Origin: an uncultured Lachnospiraceae bacterium
GTDB lineage: Bacteria; Bacillota; Clostridia; Lachnospirales; Lachnospiraceae
Direction of reading: 5' to 3'
DNA length: 32,609 bases
Assembly (NCBI GenBank): GCA_944383325.1
Contig: CALWPC010000051.1
Location: forward strand, 1 to 32,609
Below the pieces are notes generated by a model, which saw only the letters and a program-made list of their open reading frames with translations, made no database searches and was not told where the DNA came from. Of the stretch, positions 23,602 to 32,099 are shown piece by piece. The position numbers and the translations under genes are program-made. How positions within the stretch are numbered: position 1 is the stretch's first letter; the number at the start of each line of letters is the position of its first letter.

Positions 23602-24453
23602 ATGGGAGTTCCGACATGGGCGTTGTTGGTCGGTGTGTTTGGCATCATCAAGGGCGTCCGTGAGATTGTGAAGAAAAAAGCGCTGTCTAAAAATTCCGTA
23701 ATTGAGGTGCTGTTTTTTTATACGCTCCTTGGATTTGTGATTTTGTTGCCCGATGGCCCGAGGGCAGCGGAGGTGCCGCCCGAATGGATTGCCGCTGTCA
23801 TTTTCAAATCGTTTGTTGTGTTTATCGCCTGGATGTGCGGCTTTTGGGCCATTAAACGGATGCCGGTCAGCCTGTATGGAGTGATTGACCTGTCCAGAGT
23901 GCTGTTTGCAGCGGCGCTCAGTATGTTGTTTCTTGGAGAACAGCTCACACAAAGCCGCATAGTTGGTTATATTCTTGTGCTTGTCGGGCTGTTGCTTGTC
24001 AACATTTCAAAGCGGGAGGGCAGGGAGGTCGTGCAGGGACAGGCGGTAATGATCTTGCTCGTATCGTGTTTTTTTAGCGCGCTTTCGGAGTTGGCGGACA
24101 AAATTCTGATGCAGCATATGACTAGCGGACAGCTTCAATTCTGGTATATGTTTTTTATGCTCATTTTCTATGGCATGGCGATGGCATTCACGCATACGGG
24201 CGTACATATTCGCGATCTTAAGACGAATCCGTGGATTATATTGCTGAGCGTATTGTTTATCGCAGGAGACCGCGCGCTGTTTGCTGCAAATGGGTATCCG
24301 GACAGTAATGTCATTGTGATGACGCTGATTAAACAGTGTTCTGTATTTGTGGCGATTCTGGGAGGGAAACTCGTGTATCAGGAGAGACGAATCCGCTATA
24401 AATGTATGTGCGCGCTGCTTGTGGCAGCAGGTATTGTGCTTGCAGTAATTTAA
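23602..24453 (+). CDS. EamA/DMT superfamily transporter
   Basis: A 283-residue integral membrane protein made of two similar halves, each with about five hydrophobic helices, the layout of EamA (drug/metabolite) transporters. Typical features are FWAIKRMPVSLYGVIDLSRVLF, LFLGEQLTQSRIVGYILVLVG near the end of the first half, and KLVYQERRIRYKCMCALLVAAGIVLAVI at the end of the second. The substrate cannot be predicted; amino acids, nucleotide sugars and toxic compounds are all known in the family. GAGGAGG lies 11 bases before the ATG. Probably in one transcript with the DUF5662 gene and hisA. Confidence 0.88.
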   Translation: MGVPTWALLVGVFGIIKGVREIVKKKALSKNSVIEVLFFYTLLGFVILLPDGPRAAEVPPEWIAAVIFKSFVVFIAWMCGFWAIKRMPVSLYGVIDLSRVLFAAALSMLFLGEQLTQSRIVGYILVLVGLLLVNISKREGREVVQGQAVMILLVSCFFSALSELADKILMQHMTSGQLQFWYMFFMLIFYGMAMAFTHTGVHIRDLKTNPWIILLSVLFIAGDRALFAANGYPDSNVIVMTLIKQCSVFVAILGGKLVYQERRIRYKCMCALLVAAGIVLAVI

Positions 24454-24476
24454 CAGGTTGAACAGGAGGGATGCCG

Positions 24477-25244
24477 ATGCGTTTTCGGCCGTGTATTGAT
24501 ATTCATAACGGAAAGGTCAAGCAGATTGTCGGAGGAAGTTTGCTTGACGCCGGCAATTATGCCAGAGAAAATTTTGTGTCCGGGCAGGACAGTGTATTTT
24601 ATGCTGAGTTGTTTAAAGAGCGCGGGCTTGTCGGTGGGCATGTCATTTTGCTGAACGACCGCGATTCCAAGTATTATGAACAGACAAGAGAGCAGGCGAT
24701 GGCCGCGCTGCGCGCATATCCCGGGGGCTTGCAGGTCGGGGGCGGAATTACGCCTGAAAATGCAGAGGACTATCTGCAGGCGGGAGCTTCGCATGTGATT
24801 GTCACGTCTTATGTATTTTCAGACGGAGAAGTTTCGTTAGAGCATTTGCGGGAGATGGAGCGCACGGTATCGAGGGAACGTCTTGTCCTAGATTTAAGCT
24901 GCCGGAAACGGGGCGGGGATTATTATATTGTGACAGACCGGTGGCAGGTGTTTACAAACGTCCGTCTGACAGGAGAAGTATTGTCTCGGTTGGGGGCATA
25001 CTGTGATGAAATACTTGTGCACGGCGTGGATGTTGAAGGGAGATGCTGGGGCGTGGAACAGCCGCTTGTCCGCCTGTTAGGGGAATGGGCAGAGCGCCCT
25101 GTGACTTATGCCGGCGGCATTCGTTCCGTGGAGGATCTTGAGGTTATTCGGCGTCTCGGCAATGGGAATGTTGATTTTACAGTTGGCAGCGCATTGGATT
25201 TGTATGGGGGTACGCTGCCGTTTGAGACGGTATGCGCACTGTAA
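24477..25244 (+). CDS. hisA: ProFAR isomerase, eukaryote-type HisA (HIS6-like)
   Basis: Fourth step of histidine biosynthesis, isomerising ProFAR to PRFAR on a TIM barrel. The 255-residue sequence fits the yeast HIS6 branch rather than ordinary bacterial HisA: FRPCIDIHNGKVKQIVGGSL at the N-terminus, NFVSGQDSVFYAELFKERG, LQVGGGI, VIVTSYVF, LVLDLSCRK and VTYAGGIRSVEDLE. Catalytic Asp is expected in CIDIHNG. The ATG at 24477 is chosen because AGGAGGG ends six bases before it; the ATG at 24471 touches that site. No other his genes are in the window, so it is separate from any his operon here. Confidence 0.88.
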   Translation: MRFRPCIDIHNGKVKQIVGGSLLDAGNYARENFVSGQDSVFYAELFKERGLVGGHVILLNDRDSKYYEQTREQAMAALRAYPGGLQVGGGITPENAEDYLQAGASHVIVTSYVFSDGEVSLEHLREMERTVSRERLVLDLSCRKRGGDYYIVTDRWQVFTNVRLTGEVLSRLGAYCDEILVHGVDVEGRCWGVEQPLVRLLGEWAERPVTYAGGIRSVEDLEVIRRLGNGNVDFTVGSALDLYGGTLPFETVCAL

Positions 25245-25251
25245 ATTTCGA

Positions 25252-25280
25252 TAGGCAGAACCGTCGGATTCTGTTATACT
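25252..25280 (+). promoter_or_regulatory. possible coaX operon promoter
   Basis: TAGGCA (25252-25257), 17 bases, TATACT (25275-25280), about 50 bases before coaX. The -35 box is moderate (four of six), the -10 good. Confidence 0.55.
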
Positions 25281-25330
25281 GTATGTACAGCGGCTGTGTG
25301 CACGACTGGGAAGAGAGGTGAAGTAGTGGG

Positions 25331-26101
25331 ATGATTTTAGCGATTGATATGGGTAATACCAACATTGTCATCGGATGTGTGGATGACGAGCGGATCTGGT
25401 TTGTAGAGCGTCTGGCAACCGACCAGTCAAAACTGGCGCTTGAGTATGCGGTCAGCATCAAGAATGTCCTGGCGTTTCATCATATTGTGGAAGAGGATAT
25501 TGAAGGGATTATTATTTCTTCAGTCGTTCCGCCGCTTGTCCATGTCATCAGAGAGGCGTGCCGCAAGGTGCTCGGCATGGAGCCGATGATTATCGGTCCG
25601 GGGATGAAAACGGGGCTGAATGTGATTATGGATCACCCGGAAACGCTTGGAAGTGATTTGATTGTCAACGCGGTGGCCGGGATTCACGAGTATGGATCTC
25701 CCGCGATTTATATTGATATGGGAACAGCCACGACAATCAGTGTTGTGGACTGTGAGCAAAATTATATTGGCGGCGCAATTTTGCCGGGGTTGGCTACTTC
25801 GATGAATGCGCTGGTTTCCAATGCCGCTCAGCTTTCCAAAGTCAGTCTGGAAGCACCCGAAAGGGTAATCGGCAAGAATACGGCCGAATGTATGAAGAGC
25901 GGACTTGTGATTGCGAGCGCGGCGGGCATTGACGGAATGATTGACCGGATGTGGGAAGAGCTTGGGTATGAGACGCTGATCCTGGCAACGGGGGGACTGG
26001 CCTCTATTGTGATTCCGCAGTGCAGGCATGATATTATTATCGACGATGGACTGTTGCTGAAGGGACTTAAAATTCTTTATGATATGAATAAGGACGGATA
26101 A
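25331..26101 (+). CDS. coaX: type III pantothenate kinase
   Basis: Phosphorylates pantothenate to 4'-phosphopantothenate, the first step of coenzyme A synthesis; CoaX enzymes need a monovalent cation and resist CoA feedback. The 256-residue ASKHA-fold protein has DMGNTNIVIG near the N-terminus, PGMKTGLNV, HPETLGSDLIVNAVAG, the phosphate motif DMGTATTISVVD, and GGAILPGLATSMNAL, all typical. GAGAGGTGA precedes the ATG at 25331. coaBC lies 32 bases downstream, so two CoA steps are grouped, with glnA following. Confidence 0.97.
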   Translation: MILAIDMGNTNIVIGCVDDERIWFVERLATDQSKLALEYAVSIKNVLAFHHIVEEDIEGIIISSVVPPLVHVIREACRKVLGMEPMIIGPGMKTGLNVIMDHPETLGSDLIVNAVAGIHEYGSPAIYIDMGTATTISVVDCEQNYIGGAILPGLATSMNALVSNAAQLSKVSLEAPERVIGKNTAECMKSGLVIASAAGIDGMIDRMWEELGYETLILATGGLASIVIPQCRHDIIIDDGLLLKGLKILYDMNKDG

Positions 26102-26133
26102 CAACAGTCCCGAGCAATTTTGAAGGAGGAGCA

Positions 26134-27351
26134 ATGTTAAAAGGAAAACATGTTGTTTTGGCGGTAAGCGGCGGGATTGCGGCATATAAGATGGCGAATC
26201 TGACAAGTATGTTGGTAAAACAGCACTGTGACGTGACTGTGATTATGACGGAGAACGCCACGCATTTTATTAATCCGATTACATTTGAAACGCTGAGCGG
26301 GCGCAAATGTCTGGTAGATACGTTTGACCGGAATTTTCAGCACTCTGTCGAACATGTAGCGCTTGCCAAACAGGCGGATGCGCTGCTCGTAGCGCCCGCC
26401 ACGGCGAATGTGATTGCAAAACTGTCGTATGGTCTGGCCGACGATATGTTGACGACGACTGCCCTCGCGTGCACTTGTCCGAAATTTGTGGCGCCGGCAA
26501 TGAATACGAGGATGTATGGCAATCCGGTTGTACAGGATAACCTGAAGCGGCTGCAAAATTATGGAATGACGGTCATTGCGCCGGAAAGCGGGCGTCTGGC
26601 GTGCGGGGATACAGGAGCGGGCAAGCTTGTGCCCGAGCAGACGCTTATGGATTATCTGTTTCGGGAACTGGCGTTTGAAAAGGATCTTCAGGGAACGCGC
26701 GTGCTTGTCACGGCGGGAGCTACGCAGGAAGCGGTAGATCCGGTTCGGTTTCTCACAAACCACTCGACGGGAAAGATGGGGTATGCGATCGCGAAGGCCG
26801 CTATGCTGCGCGGGGCAGAGGTTACGCTGATTTCCGGTTCCGCTTCCGTAAAGGAGCCGCCGTTTGTACAGGTGGTGAGAGTGACCTCTGCTCAGGAAAT
26901 GTTTGAAGCAGTCCGCGCGTGCGCAGAGCAGCAGGATATGATTGTGAAGGCTGCGGCAGTGGCGGATTATCGTCCGAAAACTGCCGCAAAGCAGAAAATA
27001 AAGAAGTCAGATGGCGATATGGCGCTCGAACTGGAGAGAACGCCGGATATTCTGGCTTATCTGGGCGAACAGAAAAAATCGCATCAAATTCTGTGCGGAT
27101 TCTCAATGGAAACGGAGCATTTGATCGAAAATTCCAGGAAAAAACTTTTGAAAAAACATGCGGATCTGATTGCGGCGAATTCATTGTGTCAGGAAGATGC
27201 AGGTTTTGGGACGGATACGAACAGGATTACACTCATCGGGGCGAATGAGGTGAAAGAGCTTCCGCTTATGACGAAAGACGAGGCGGCGCACGCTTTACTG
27301 GATGAGTTGCTTGTGCTTCGCGGCACAAAACAGACGGGAGGCTGTAATTGA
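26134..27351 (+). CDS. coaBC: bifunctional phosphopantothenoylcysteine decarboxylase/synthase
   Basis: Joins cysteine to phosphopantothenate (CoaB, CTP-dependent) and decarboxylates the product (CoaC, FMN-dependent) in CoA synthesis. Of 405 residues, 1-~185 are the CoaC flavoprotein: AVSGGIAAYK, the catalytic His in HSVEHVALA, PATANVIAKLSYGLADD and APAMNTRMY. The rest is CoaB: VTAGATQEAVDPVRFLTNHSTGKMG and KAAAVADYRP. GGAGGAG lies close before the ATG. Its stop overlaps the glnA start (TTGATGG), so the CoA and glutamine synthetase genes are translationally linked. Confidence 0.97.
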   Translation: MLKGKHVVLAVSGGIAAYKMANLTSMLVKQHCDVTVIMTENATHFINPITFETLSGRKCLVDTFDRNFQHSVEHVALAKQADALLVAPATANVIAKLSYGLADDMLTTTALACTCPKFVAPAMNTRMYGNPVVQDNLKRLQNYGMTVIAPESGRLACGDTGAGKLVPEQTLMDYLFRELAFEKDLQGTRVLVTAGATQEAVDPVRFLTNHSTGKMGYAIAKAAMLRGAEVTLISGSASVKEPPFVQVVRVTSAQEMFEAVRACAEQQDMIVKAAAVADYRPKTAAKQKIKKSDGDMALELERTPDILAYLGEQKKSHQILCGFSMETEHLIENSRKKLLKKHADLIAANSLCQEDAGFGTDTNRITLIGANEVKELPLMTKDEAAHALLDELLVLRGTKQTGGCN

Positions 27352-28682
27352 TGGGCAGATATACGAAAGAAGATATTATCAGACTCGTGGAAGAGGAAGA
27401 TGTCGAGTTTATTCGGATGCAGTATACGGATATGTTTGGCGTGCTGAAAAATATGGCGATTACCGCAGGGAGACTGGAAAAGGCGCTCAACAATAAATGT
27501 ATAATTGACGGTTCGTCATTGAACGGCTTAGCTCGGATCGAAGAGTCGGACATGTATCTCGTACCGGATTTGGATACATTTACGATTTTTCCGTGGAGGC
27601 CGCAGCAGGGAAAGGTTGCACGCTTTTTATGCGATGTCCGCCACACGGACGGGACGCCGGCTGAGAGCAGCCCGCGTCATGTGCTGCGCAGAGTATTGGC
27701 TGAGGCGAAAAAGATGGGTTACGCGTTTCTGGTCGGGCCGGAGTGCGAGTTTTTCCTGTTTGAAACAGATGACAATGGTCAGCCGACAACCGTGACGCAT
27801 GAGCATGCGGGTTATTTTGATCTTGGCCCTCTTGATCAGGGTGAGAATGCGCGGAGAGATATGGTGATGATGCTTGAGGAGATGGGGTTTGAAGTGACGT
27901 CCTCGCATCATGAGATTTCCCCCTCTCAGCATGAGATTGATTTCCGGTTTAACGAGGCGCTTAGGGCGGCTGATCAGATTGTCACCTTTAAGCTTGTGGT
28001 GAAAACGCTTGCCCAGAGACACGGGTTGTATGCAACATTTATGCCAAAGCCCAAGATGGGGGTTGAGGGCAACAGTATGCATATTAATATGTCGCTTTTG
28101 CACGACGGCAAAAATGTGTTTTTTGACCCGGATGATCCGTACGGACTGAGTCGGGAAGCTTATTATTTTATGGGAGGGATTATGAAACATGCGCCGGCAC
28201 TGGCGGCGATTACCAATCCAATTGTCAACTCTTATAAGCGTCTGGTTCCAGGGTATGCGGCTCCGGTTTATATTGCATGGTCGGCTGCGAACCGCAGTCC
28301 GTTGATTCGTATTCCGACAACAACCGGCGAGGGAATGCGCATTGAGCTGCGTTGTCCCGATCCGGCGGCAAATCCGTATCTCGCGTTTGCGGCCTGTCTG
28401 GAGGCCGGACTCGACGGCATCCGAAATCAGATCAATCCGCCGAAAAGCGTGGATCAAAATATTTATTCGATGTCGGATCAGGAGAGAACGGATTGCGGGA
28501 TTGAGGCGTTGCCTGCGAATCTGTGGGAGGCAGTCTGCGCGTTAGAGAAGGACCCCGTTGTGCTTGGCGCTCTTGGCGATGAGTTGGCTAAGAAATATAT
28601 TGAGGCGAAAAAAGCAGAATGGATGCAGTATAATATTCAGGTAACGCCCTGGGAGGTAGAGACGTACCTTTATAAAAATTAA
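27351..28682 (+). CDS. glnA: glutamine synthetase type I
   Basis: ATP-dependent amidation of glutamate, the main ammonia assimilation step; a dodecamer. The 443 residues fit the shorter GSI-alpha class of Firmicutes. Motifs: the Asp/Glu-rich latch region near DGSSLNGLARI, GPECEFFLF and SQHEIDFRF for metal binding, GNSMHINMSL, NRSPLIRIP, and RIELRCPDPAANPYLAF. The Tyr adenylylation loop of the GSI-beta class is not evident. ATG 27351 has GGGAGG nine bases upstream and overlaps the coaBC stop; a TTG at 27348 is less likely. An ANTAR-domain gene follows, as in solventogenic clostridia, where such a regulator (NitR) controls glnA. Confidence 0.97.
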   Translation: MGRYTKEDIIRLVEEEDVEFIRMQYTDMFGVLKNMAITAGRLEKALNNKCIIDGSSLNGLARIEESDMYLVPDLDTFTIFPWRPQQGKVARFLCDVRHTDGTPAESSPRHVLRRVLAEAKKMGYAFLVGPECEFFLFETDDNGQPTTVTHEHAGYFDLGPLDQGENARRDMVMMLEEMGFEVTSSHHEISPSQHEIDFRFNEALRAADQIVTFKLVVKTLAQRHGLYATFMPKPKMGVEGNSMHINMSLLHDGKNVFFDPDDPYGLSREAYYFMGGIMKHAPALAAITNPIVNSYKRLVPGYAAPVYIAWSAANRSPLIRIPTTTGEGMRIELRCPDPAANPYLAFAACLEAGLDGIRNQINPPKSVDQNIYSMSDQERTDCGIEALPANLWEAVCALEKDPVVLGALGDELAKKYIEAKKAEWMQYNIQVTPWEVETYLYKN

Positions 28683-28735
28683 GTGTTGGAAACGATTTTG
28701 ACATCATTGAACCTTGCGGCCGACAGGGGAGGTGT

Positions 28736-29293
28736 GTGCGTTTGGTCAGTGTCATTGTAGCGTTTCCGAGGATGGAGGATGCCAGGGCAATTCGCAGTCT
28801 GTTGTTAAAATATAGTTTTACAGTTGCAGGGATGTACACGTCCGGCGCACAGGTCTTGCAGAGGGCAGATGATCTTGGCGACTGTATTGTAGTGTGCGGT
28901 TACCAATTAGCCGATATGCCGTTTCAAAGTTTGCAGGAGTCACTGCCGGAGTATTGCAGCATGCTGCTGCTCACCGCAAAACCAGTATGGGATGAGTGTC
29001 ATGTGCGGGGGATTTGCTGTCTGCCGATGCCTTTAAAACCGAGACAATTTATTGAGACCGTAGGCTCGTTGGCGGATCAGATGATGGAGCTGAGAAGAAA
29101 GAGAAAGTCCCGGCCCCGGCAGCGCAGCCAGGAAGAAAATTCCGTGATTGCGCGTGCAAAGGAATTGCTGCAGAAGGTGAATCATTGGAGTGAGGAGGAA
29201 GCTCACCGCTATCTGCAGCGGTGCAGTATGGACAGCGGCAGCAGTCTGGTGGAGACGGCTTATATGGTATTTAGCATGTATGACAATGAATAG
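28736..29293 (+). CDS. ANTAR-domain antitermination regulator (NitR-like)
   Basis: Likely RNA-binding antiterminator of the AmiR/NasR type. The 185 residues comprise a receiver-like domain (~1-110) and a C-terminal ANTAR domain (~130-183: SVIARAKELLQKV..WSEEEAHRYLQR..SSLVETAYMVFSMY). The receiver is degenerate: where the phospho-acceptor Asp is expected the sequence is CIVVCGYQLAD, so classical phosphorylation is unlikely. Placement 53 bases after glnA matches the clostridial glnA-nitR pair. The start is uncertain: GTG 28736 is three bases from GGGGAGG, whereas a TTG at 28742 has normal spacing. No ANTAR target double hairpin is seen before glnA, because coaBC runs directly into it. Confidence 0.82.
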   Translation: MRLVSVIVAFPRMEDARAIRSLLLKYSFTVAGMYTSGAQVLQRADDLGDCIVVCGYQLADMPFQSLQESLPEYCSMLLLTAKPVWDECHVRGICCLPMPLKPRQFIETVGSLADQMMELRRKRKSRPRQRSQEENSVIARAKELLQKVNHWSEEEAHRYLQRCSMDSGSSLVETAYMVFSMYDNE

Positions 29294-29328
29294 AACAAAA
29301 TAGGATGAGCGCGAAGGAGGAGGCAGAG

Positions 29329-30879
29329 TTGAAGCGGGTGAAATTGACCGTTGCATATGAGGGAACTGCGTATGCCGGATGGCAGATTCAAAAAAATGCG
29401 GTGTCGGTTGAGGAAGTGCTAAACGGTGCGATTTCCGAACTGGTTGGAGAGGATATAACAGTGATCGGCGCAAGCCGTACGGATGCCGGCGTCCATGCGC
29501 TTGGCAATGTGGCGGTGTTTGATACTGAGAGCCGGATACCGGCAGATAAGTTTTCTTATGCGCTCAACGAGCGGCTGCCGGAAGATATTCGAATCCAGGG
29601 TTCCTGCGAGGTAGCGCCCGATTTTCATCCGCGCTATTGCGAGAGCGTCAAAACATATGAGTATTGTATTTTAAATCATCGCTTCCAGATTCCGGCGTAT
29701 AGGCATAATACGTATTTTTATCACCGGCCGCTTGACGTCGAGGCCATGCAGCGCGCAGCCTGTATTTTAGTAGGGGAGCACGATTTTGCAAGCTTTTGTT
29801 CCGCGCATGCGCAGGTGCGGGATACTGTGCGCACCGTGTGCGAAATTCAGGTTCGCAGGGAAGCGCCGCTAGTGCGTATTCGAGTGAGCGGCACCGGTTT
29901 CCTTTATAATATGGTTCGTATTATAGCGGGCACGCTGATTCAGGTTGGTATTGGCCGTTTGTCGGACGAAGACGTCAGGCGGATTTTGGATAGCAGGGAT
30001 CGCAATGAGGCCGGGCCGTGCGCGCCGGCCATTGGATTGACGCTGATCGGAATCGAGTACCGGGAGACGCTTTCCAGACAGTTGCTAGTGAGCAATGACA
30101 AGATGTTTTACTGTTTTGTGCAAAAGGATATTCCGGTAAAACAGCAGGCCTATCTGATCGTGTATTGGTGTCAGCCTGAGGAGTTGGCGCCGCTGATTGC
30201 CCGCATGACGAAGAAAGCGTTCCGGCTTGGCGCCAGGCGGCTGCTTGTCCGGCATGACGGGGATGTGATTTTGCCGGACGTTCTCGGTGCGTCGAGAAGA
30301 AATACGTATTCAGAGGGAGTGTTTTTTACAGCGGGGGATTACCGGTATGTCCTTGATAATAAGGTGATCCAGATGGACCGCGATCTGAGGGCGTATCCGC
30401 CGCAACAGGGGAAGGTGGAGATTGCTGCCGTTGCGTCAGATTGTGATTTTGTTTTACTGACCAGAGAGCGTGAACAGGAATTTTTGCAGCTTTATAATCA
30501 ATGCTTCTACTCGGTGCCGTGCGCGCTTTCGTATGATGACGAGGATATGGCGGCGCTGTTTGCCTCTGCAGATCGCAACGGCTATCTGTTGTTGTCCGGT
30601 CAGCAGGCGGTTGGAGTTTGCATTGTGGGAAACAGCGCGGAGGATGCGGACGCGCTTGAATTATATGCGATCGGGGTGTTTGGCAGATGCCGCCGAAAGG
30701 GATATGCCAGAATGATGTTGGAGCAGGTTGCACAGATGGCGGTGGATTGTGGGAAAAAAAGGGTGACGCTGCAAGTCTCCGACGCAAATACAAAGGCGCT
30801 GCGCTTGTATGAACAGTCCGGTTATGACCGTATACGGGAACGGCATGTGTGGTATTCGGCGCGCCGGACGCGGGGATAA
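29329..30879 (+). CDS. truA: tRNA pseudouridine synthase TruA fused to a GNAT acetyltransferase domain
   Basis: Residues 1-~245 are TruA, which makes pseudouridine at positions 38-40 of tRNA anticodon arms: VKLTVAYEGTAYAGWQ, catalytic D52 in GASRTDAGVHA, FHPRYCESVKTYEY, and GTGFLYNMVRIIAGTL. Normal TruA ends there. This 516-residue protein continues with ~270 residues ending in a GNAT fold: LELYAIGVFGRCRRKGYARMM is the acetyl-CoA motif, followed by VTLQVSDANTKALRLYEQSGY. The part between (~260-400) may be a degenerate first acetyltransferase lobe. The TTG at 29329 is chosen because AAGGAGGAGG precedes it and LKRVKLTV fits TruA; an ATG at 29305 would add eight residues without a good binding site. 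rplM and rpsI follow, the usual Firmicutes order. Confidence 0.9.
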   Translation: MKRVKLTVAYEGTAYAGWQIQKNAVSVEEVLNGAISELVGEDITVIGASRTDAGVHALGNVAVFDTESRIPADKFSYALNERLPEDIRIQGSCEVAPDFHPRYCESVKTYEYCILNHRFQIPAYRHNTYFYHRPLDVEAMQRAACILVGEHDFASFCSAHAQVRDTVRTVCEIQVRREAPLVRIRVSGTGFLYNMVRIIAGTLIQVGIGRLSDEDVRRILDSRDRNEAGPCAPAIGLTLIGIEYRETLSRQLLVSNDKMFYCFVQKDIPVKQQAYLIVYWCQPEELAPLIARMTKKAFRLGARRLLVRHDGDVILPDVLGASRRNTYSEGVFFTAGDYRYVLDNKVIQMDRDLRAYPPQQGKVEIAAVASDCDFVLLTREREQEFLQLYNQCFYSVPCALSYDDEDMAALFASADRNGYLLLSGQQAVGVCIVGNSAEDADALELYAIGVFGRCRRKGYARMMLEQVAQMAVDCGKKRVTLQVSDANTKALRLYEQSGYDRIRERHVWYSARRTRG

Positions 30880-30918
30880 AGTGTTTGGACAAAGCGCTGC
30901 AGATGTGCGAAAAAAGGG

Positions 30919-30947
30919 TTGACAGGCATAAATGAGTATACTATAAT
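30919..30947 (+). promoter_or_regulatory. rplM-rpsI promoter, perfect consensus
   Basis: TTGACA (30919-30924), exactly 17 bases, TATAAT (30942-30947). Both hexamers are perfect, as suits a strongly expressed ribosomal protein operon. About 110 bases of leader follow. Confidence 0.93.
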
Positions 30948-30978
30948 AACTAAGATTGACTGGAAAGTATTTGTAGAT

Positions 30979-31009
30979 AAATATTCTCCAATGCCCCGGA
31001 GGAATATTT
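30979..31009 (+). promoter_or_regulatory. leader hairpin of rplM mRNA, possible L13 autoregulatory element
   Basis: AAATATTCTCC (30979-30989) pairs with GGAGGAATATTT (30998-31009-region) with one bulged G, an 11-pair stem around AATGCCCC. Only a few T and then ATCATAG follow, so it is a poor terminator. Firmicutes often carry a structured L13 leader just before rplM; I infer, but cannot prove, that this is that element. Confidence 0.45.
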
Positions 31010-31062
31010 TATCATAGATCTGAAAAGTTCAATGTATTTGTATTTTTGTAGGAGGTAGACCA

Positions 31063-31491
31063 ATGAAAAGTTACATGGCAAGTCCCGCAACCGTTGAGCG
31101 CAAGTGGTATGTTGTCGATGCGGAGGGTTGTACGTTAGGACGTTTATCATCAGAAGTGGCAAAGGTATTGCGCGGTAAAAATAAGCCGATTTTCACACCG
31201 CACATTGATACCGGCGATTATGTGATTGTCGTTAATGCAGATAAAATTGCTGTAACAGGTAAAAAGTTAGATCAGAAAATTTACTATCATCATTCCGAGT
31301 ATGTAGGCGGTATGAAAGAGACTACATTAAAAGAAATGTTAGCGAAAAAGCCGGAGAGAGTTGTCGAACTTGCGGTAAAGGGAATGCTGCCGAAAGGACC
31401 TTTGGGCAGACAGATGTATAAAAAGCTTTTTGTTTATGCAGGACCTGAGCACAAGCATGCGGCGCAGAAGCCGGAAGTATTAACATTTTAA
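31063..31491 (+). CDS. rplM: 50S ribosomal protein L13
   Basis: Early-assembling large-subunit protein that binds 23S rRNA. The 142 residues match the family: [38 protein letters not shown], and [25 protein letters not shown] near the end. GTAGGAGGT lies eight bases before the ATG. It is followed by rpsI after 18 bases, the universal pair. A perfect promoter and a leader hairpin precede it. Codon use leans to A/T-ending codons more than in the neighbouring genes, as expected for a highly expressed gene. Confidence 0.99.
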   Translation: MKSYMASPATVERKWYVVDAEGCTLGRLSSEVAKVLRGKNKPIFTPHIDTGDYVIVVNADKIAVTGKKLDQKIYYHHSEYVGGMKETTLKEMLAKKPERVVELAVKGMLPKGPLGRQMYKKLFVYAGPEHKHAAQKPEVLTF

Positions 31492-31509
31492 GTGGAATGA
31501 AAGGAGAGA

Positions 31510-31902
31510 ATGACAGTGGCTCAATGTTACGGAACAGGTAGAAGAAAGAAATCCATCGCACGCGTGTATTTGACACAGGGCAGCGGTAAGATTACTATTA
31601 ATAAAAGAGATATTGATGATTATTTTGGTCTGGAGACACTGAAGGTGATTGTTCGTCAGCCTTTGGTTGCAACAGATACGACGAATAAATTTGATGTGAA
31701 AGTGACTGTCCGCGGCGGCGGATATACAGGACAGGCAGGTGCTGTGAGACACGGAATTGCCAGAGCGCTTCTTCAGGCGGATGAAGAGTTTCGTCCGATT
31801 TTGAAAAAGGCCGGCTATCTCACCAGAGACCCGAGAATGAAAGAGCGTAAGAAGTACGGTCTCAAAGCAGCGAGAAGAGCACCGCAGTTCAGCAAGAGAT
31901 AA
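31510..31902 (+). CDS. rpsI: 30S ribosomal protein S9
   Basis: Small-subunit protein whose C-terminal tail reaches the P-site tRNA. The 130 residues have [18 protein letters not shown] at the start, [21 protein letters not shown], and the basic C-terminus RRAPQFSKR with the final Lys-Arg that contacts tRNA. ATG 31510 gives the usual spacing to GTGRRK, though GGAG is only three bases upstream; a GTG at 31516 has better spacing but shortens the N-terminus by two residues. A terminator follows. Confidence 0.98.
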   Translation: MTVAQCYGTGRRKKSIARVYLTQGSGKITINKRDIDDYFGLETLKVIVRQPLVATDTTNKFDVKVTVRGGGYTGQAGAVRHGIARALLQADEEFRPILKKAGYLTRDPRMKERKKYGLKAARRAPQFSKR

Positions 31903-31927
31903 TTTTTGGACAATTAAAGAGATTAAT

Positions 31928-31967
31928 AAAACCCTTGAGAATTCAGTGTTTTCAAGGGTTTTCTTTA
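31928..31967 (+). terminator. intrinsic terminator of rplM-rpsI
   Basis: AAAACCCTTGA (31928-31938) pairs with TCAAGGGTTTT (31952-31962), followed by CTTT. The stem is flanked by A and T runs, so it could work in both directions. Confidence 0.88.
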
Positions 31968-32099
31968 TATCTGGAATGTTCTTAAATGGCTGAAAATTGT
32001 GCAGAAAAGCGGTCTATAGTACTCAATAGCACCCAAAATAAAAATCATGAAAACTTGTGTCTTATATATAATATAGAAAAACGTGAAAGGCGATGTGTT

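Noticed and set aside
28698-28726. TTGACA between glnA and the ANTAR gene
   Set aside because: No acceptable -10 box lies 15-19 bases downstream.
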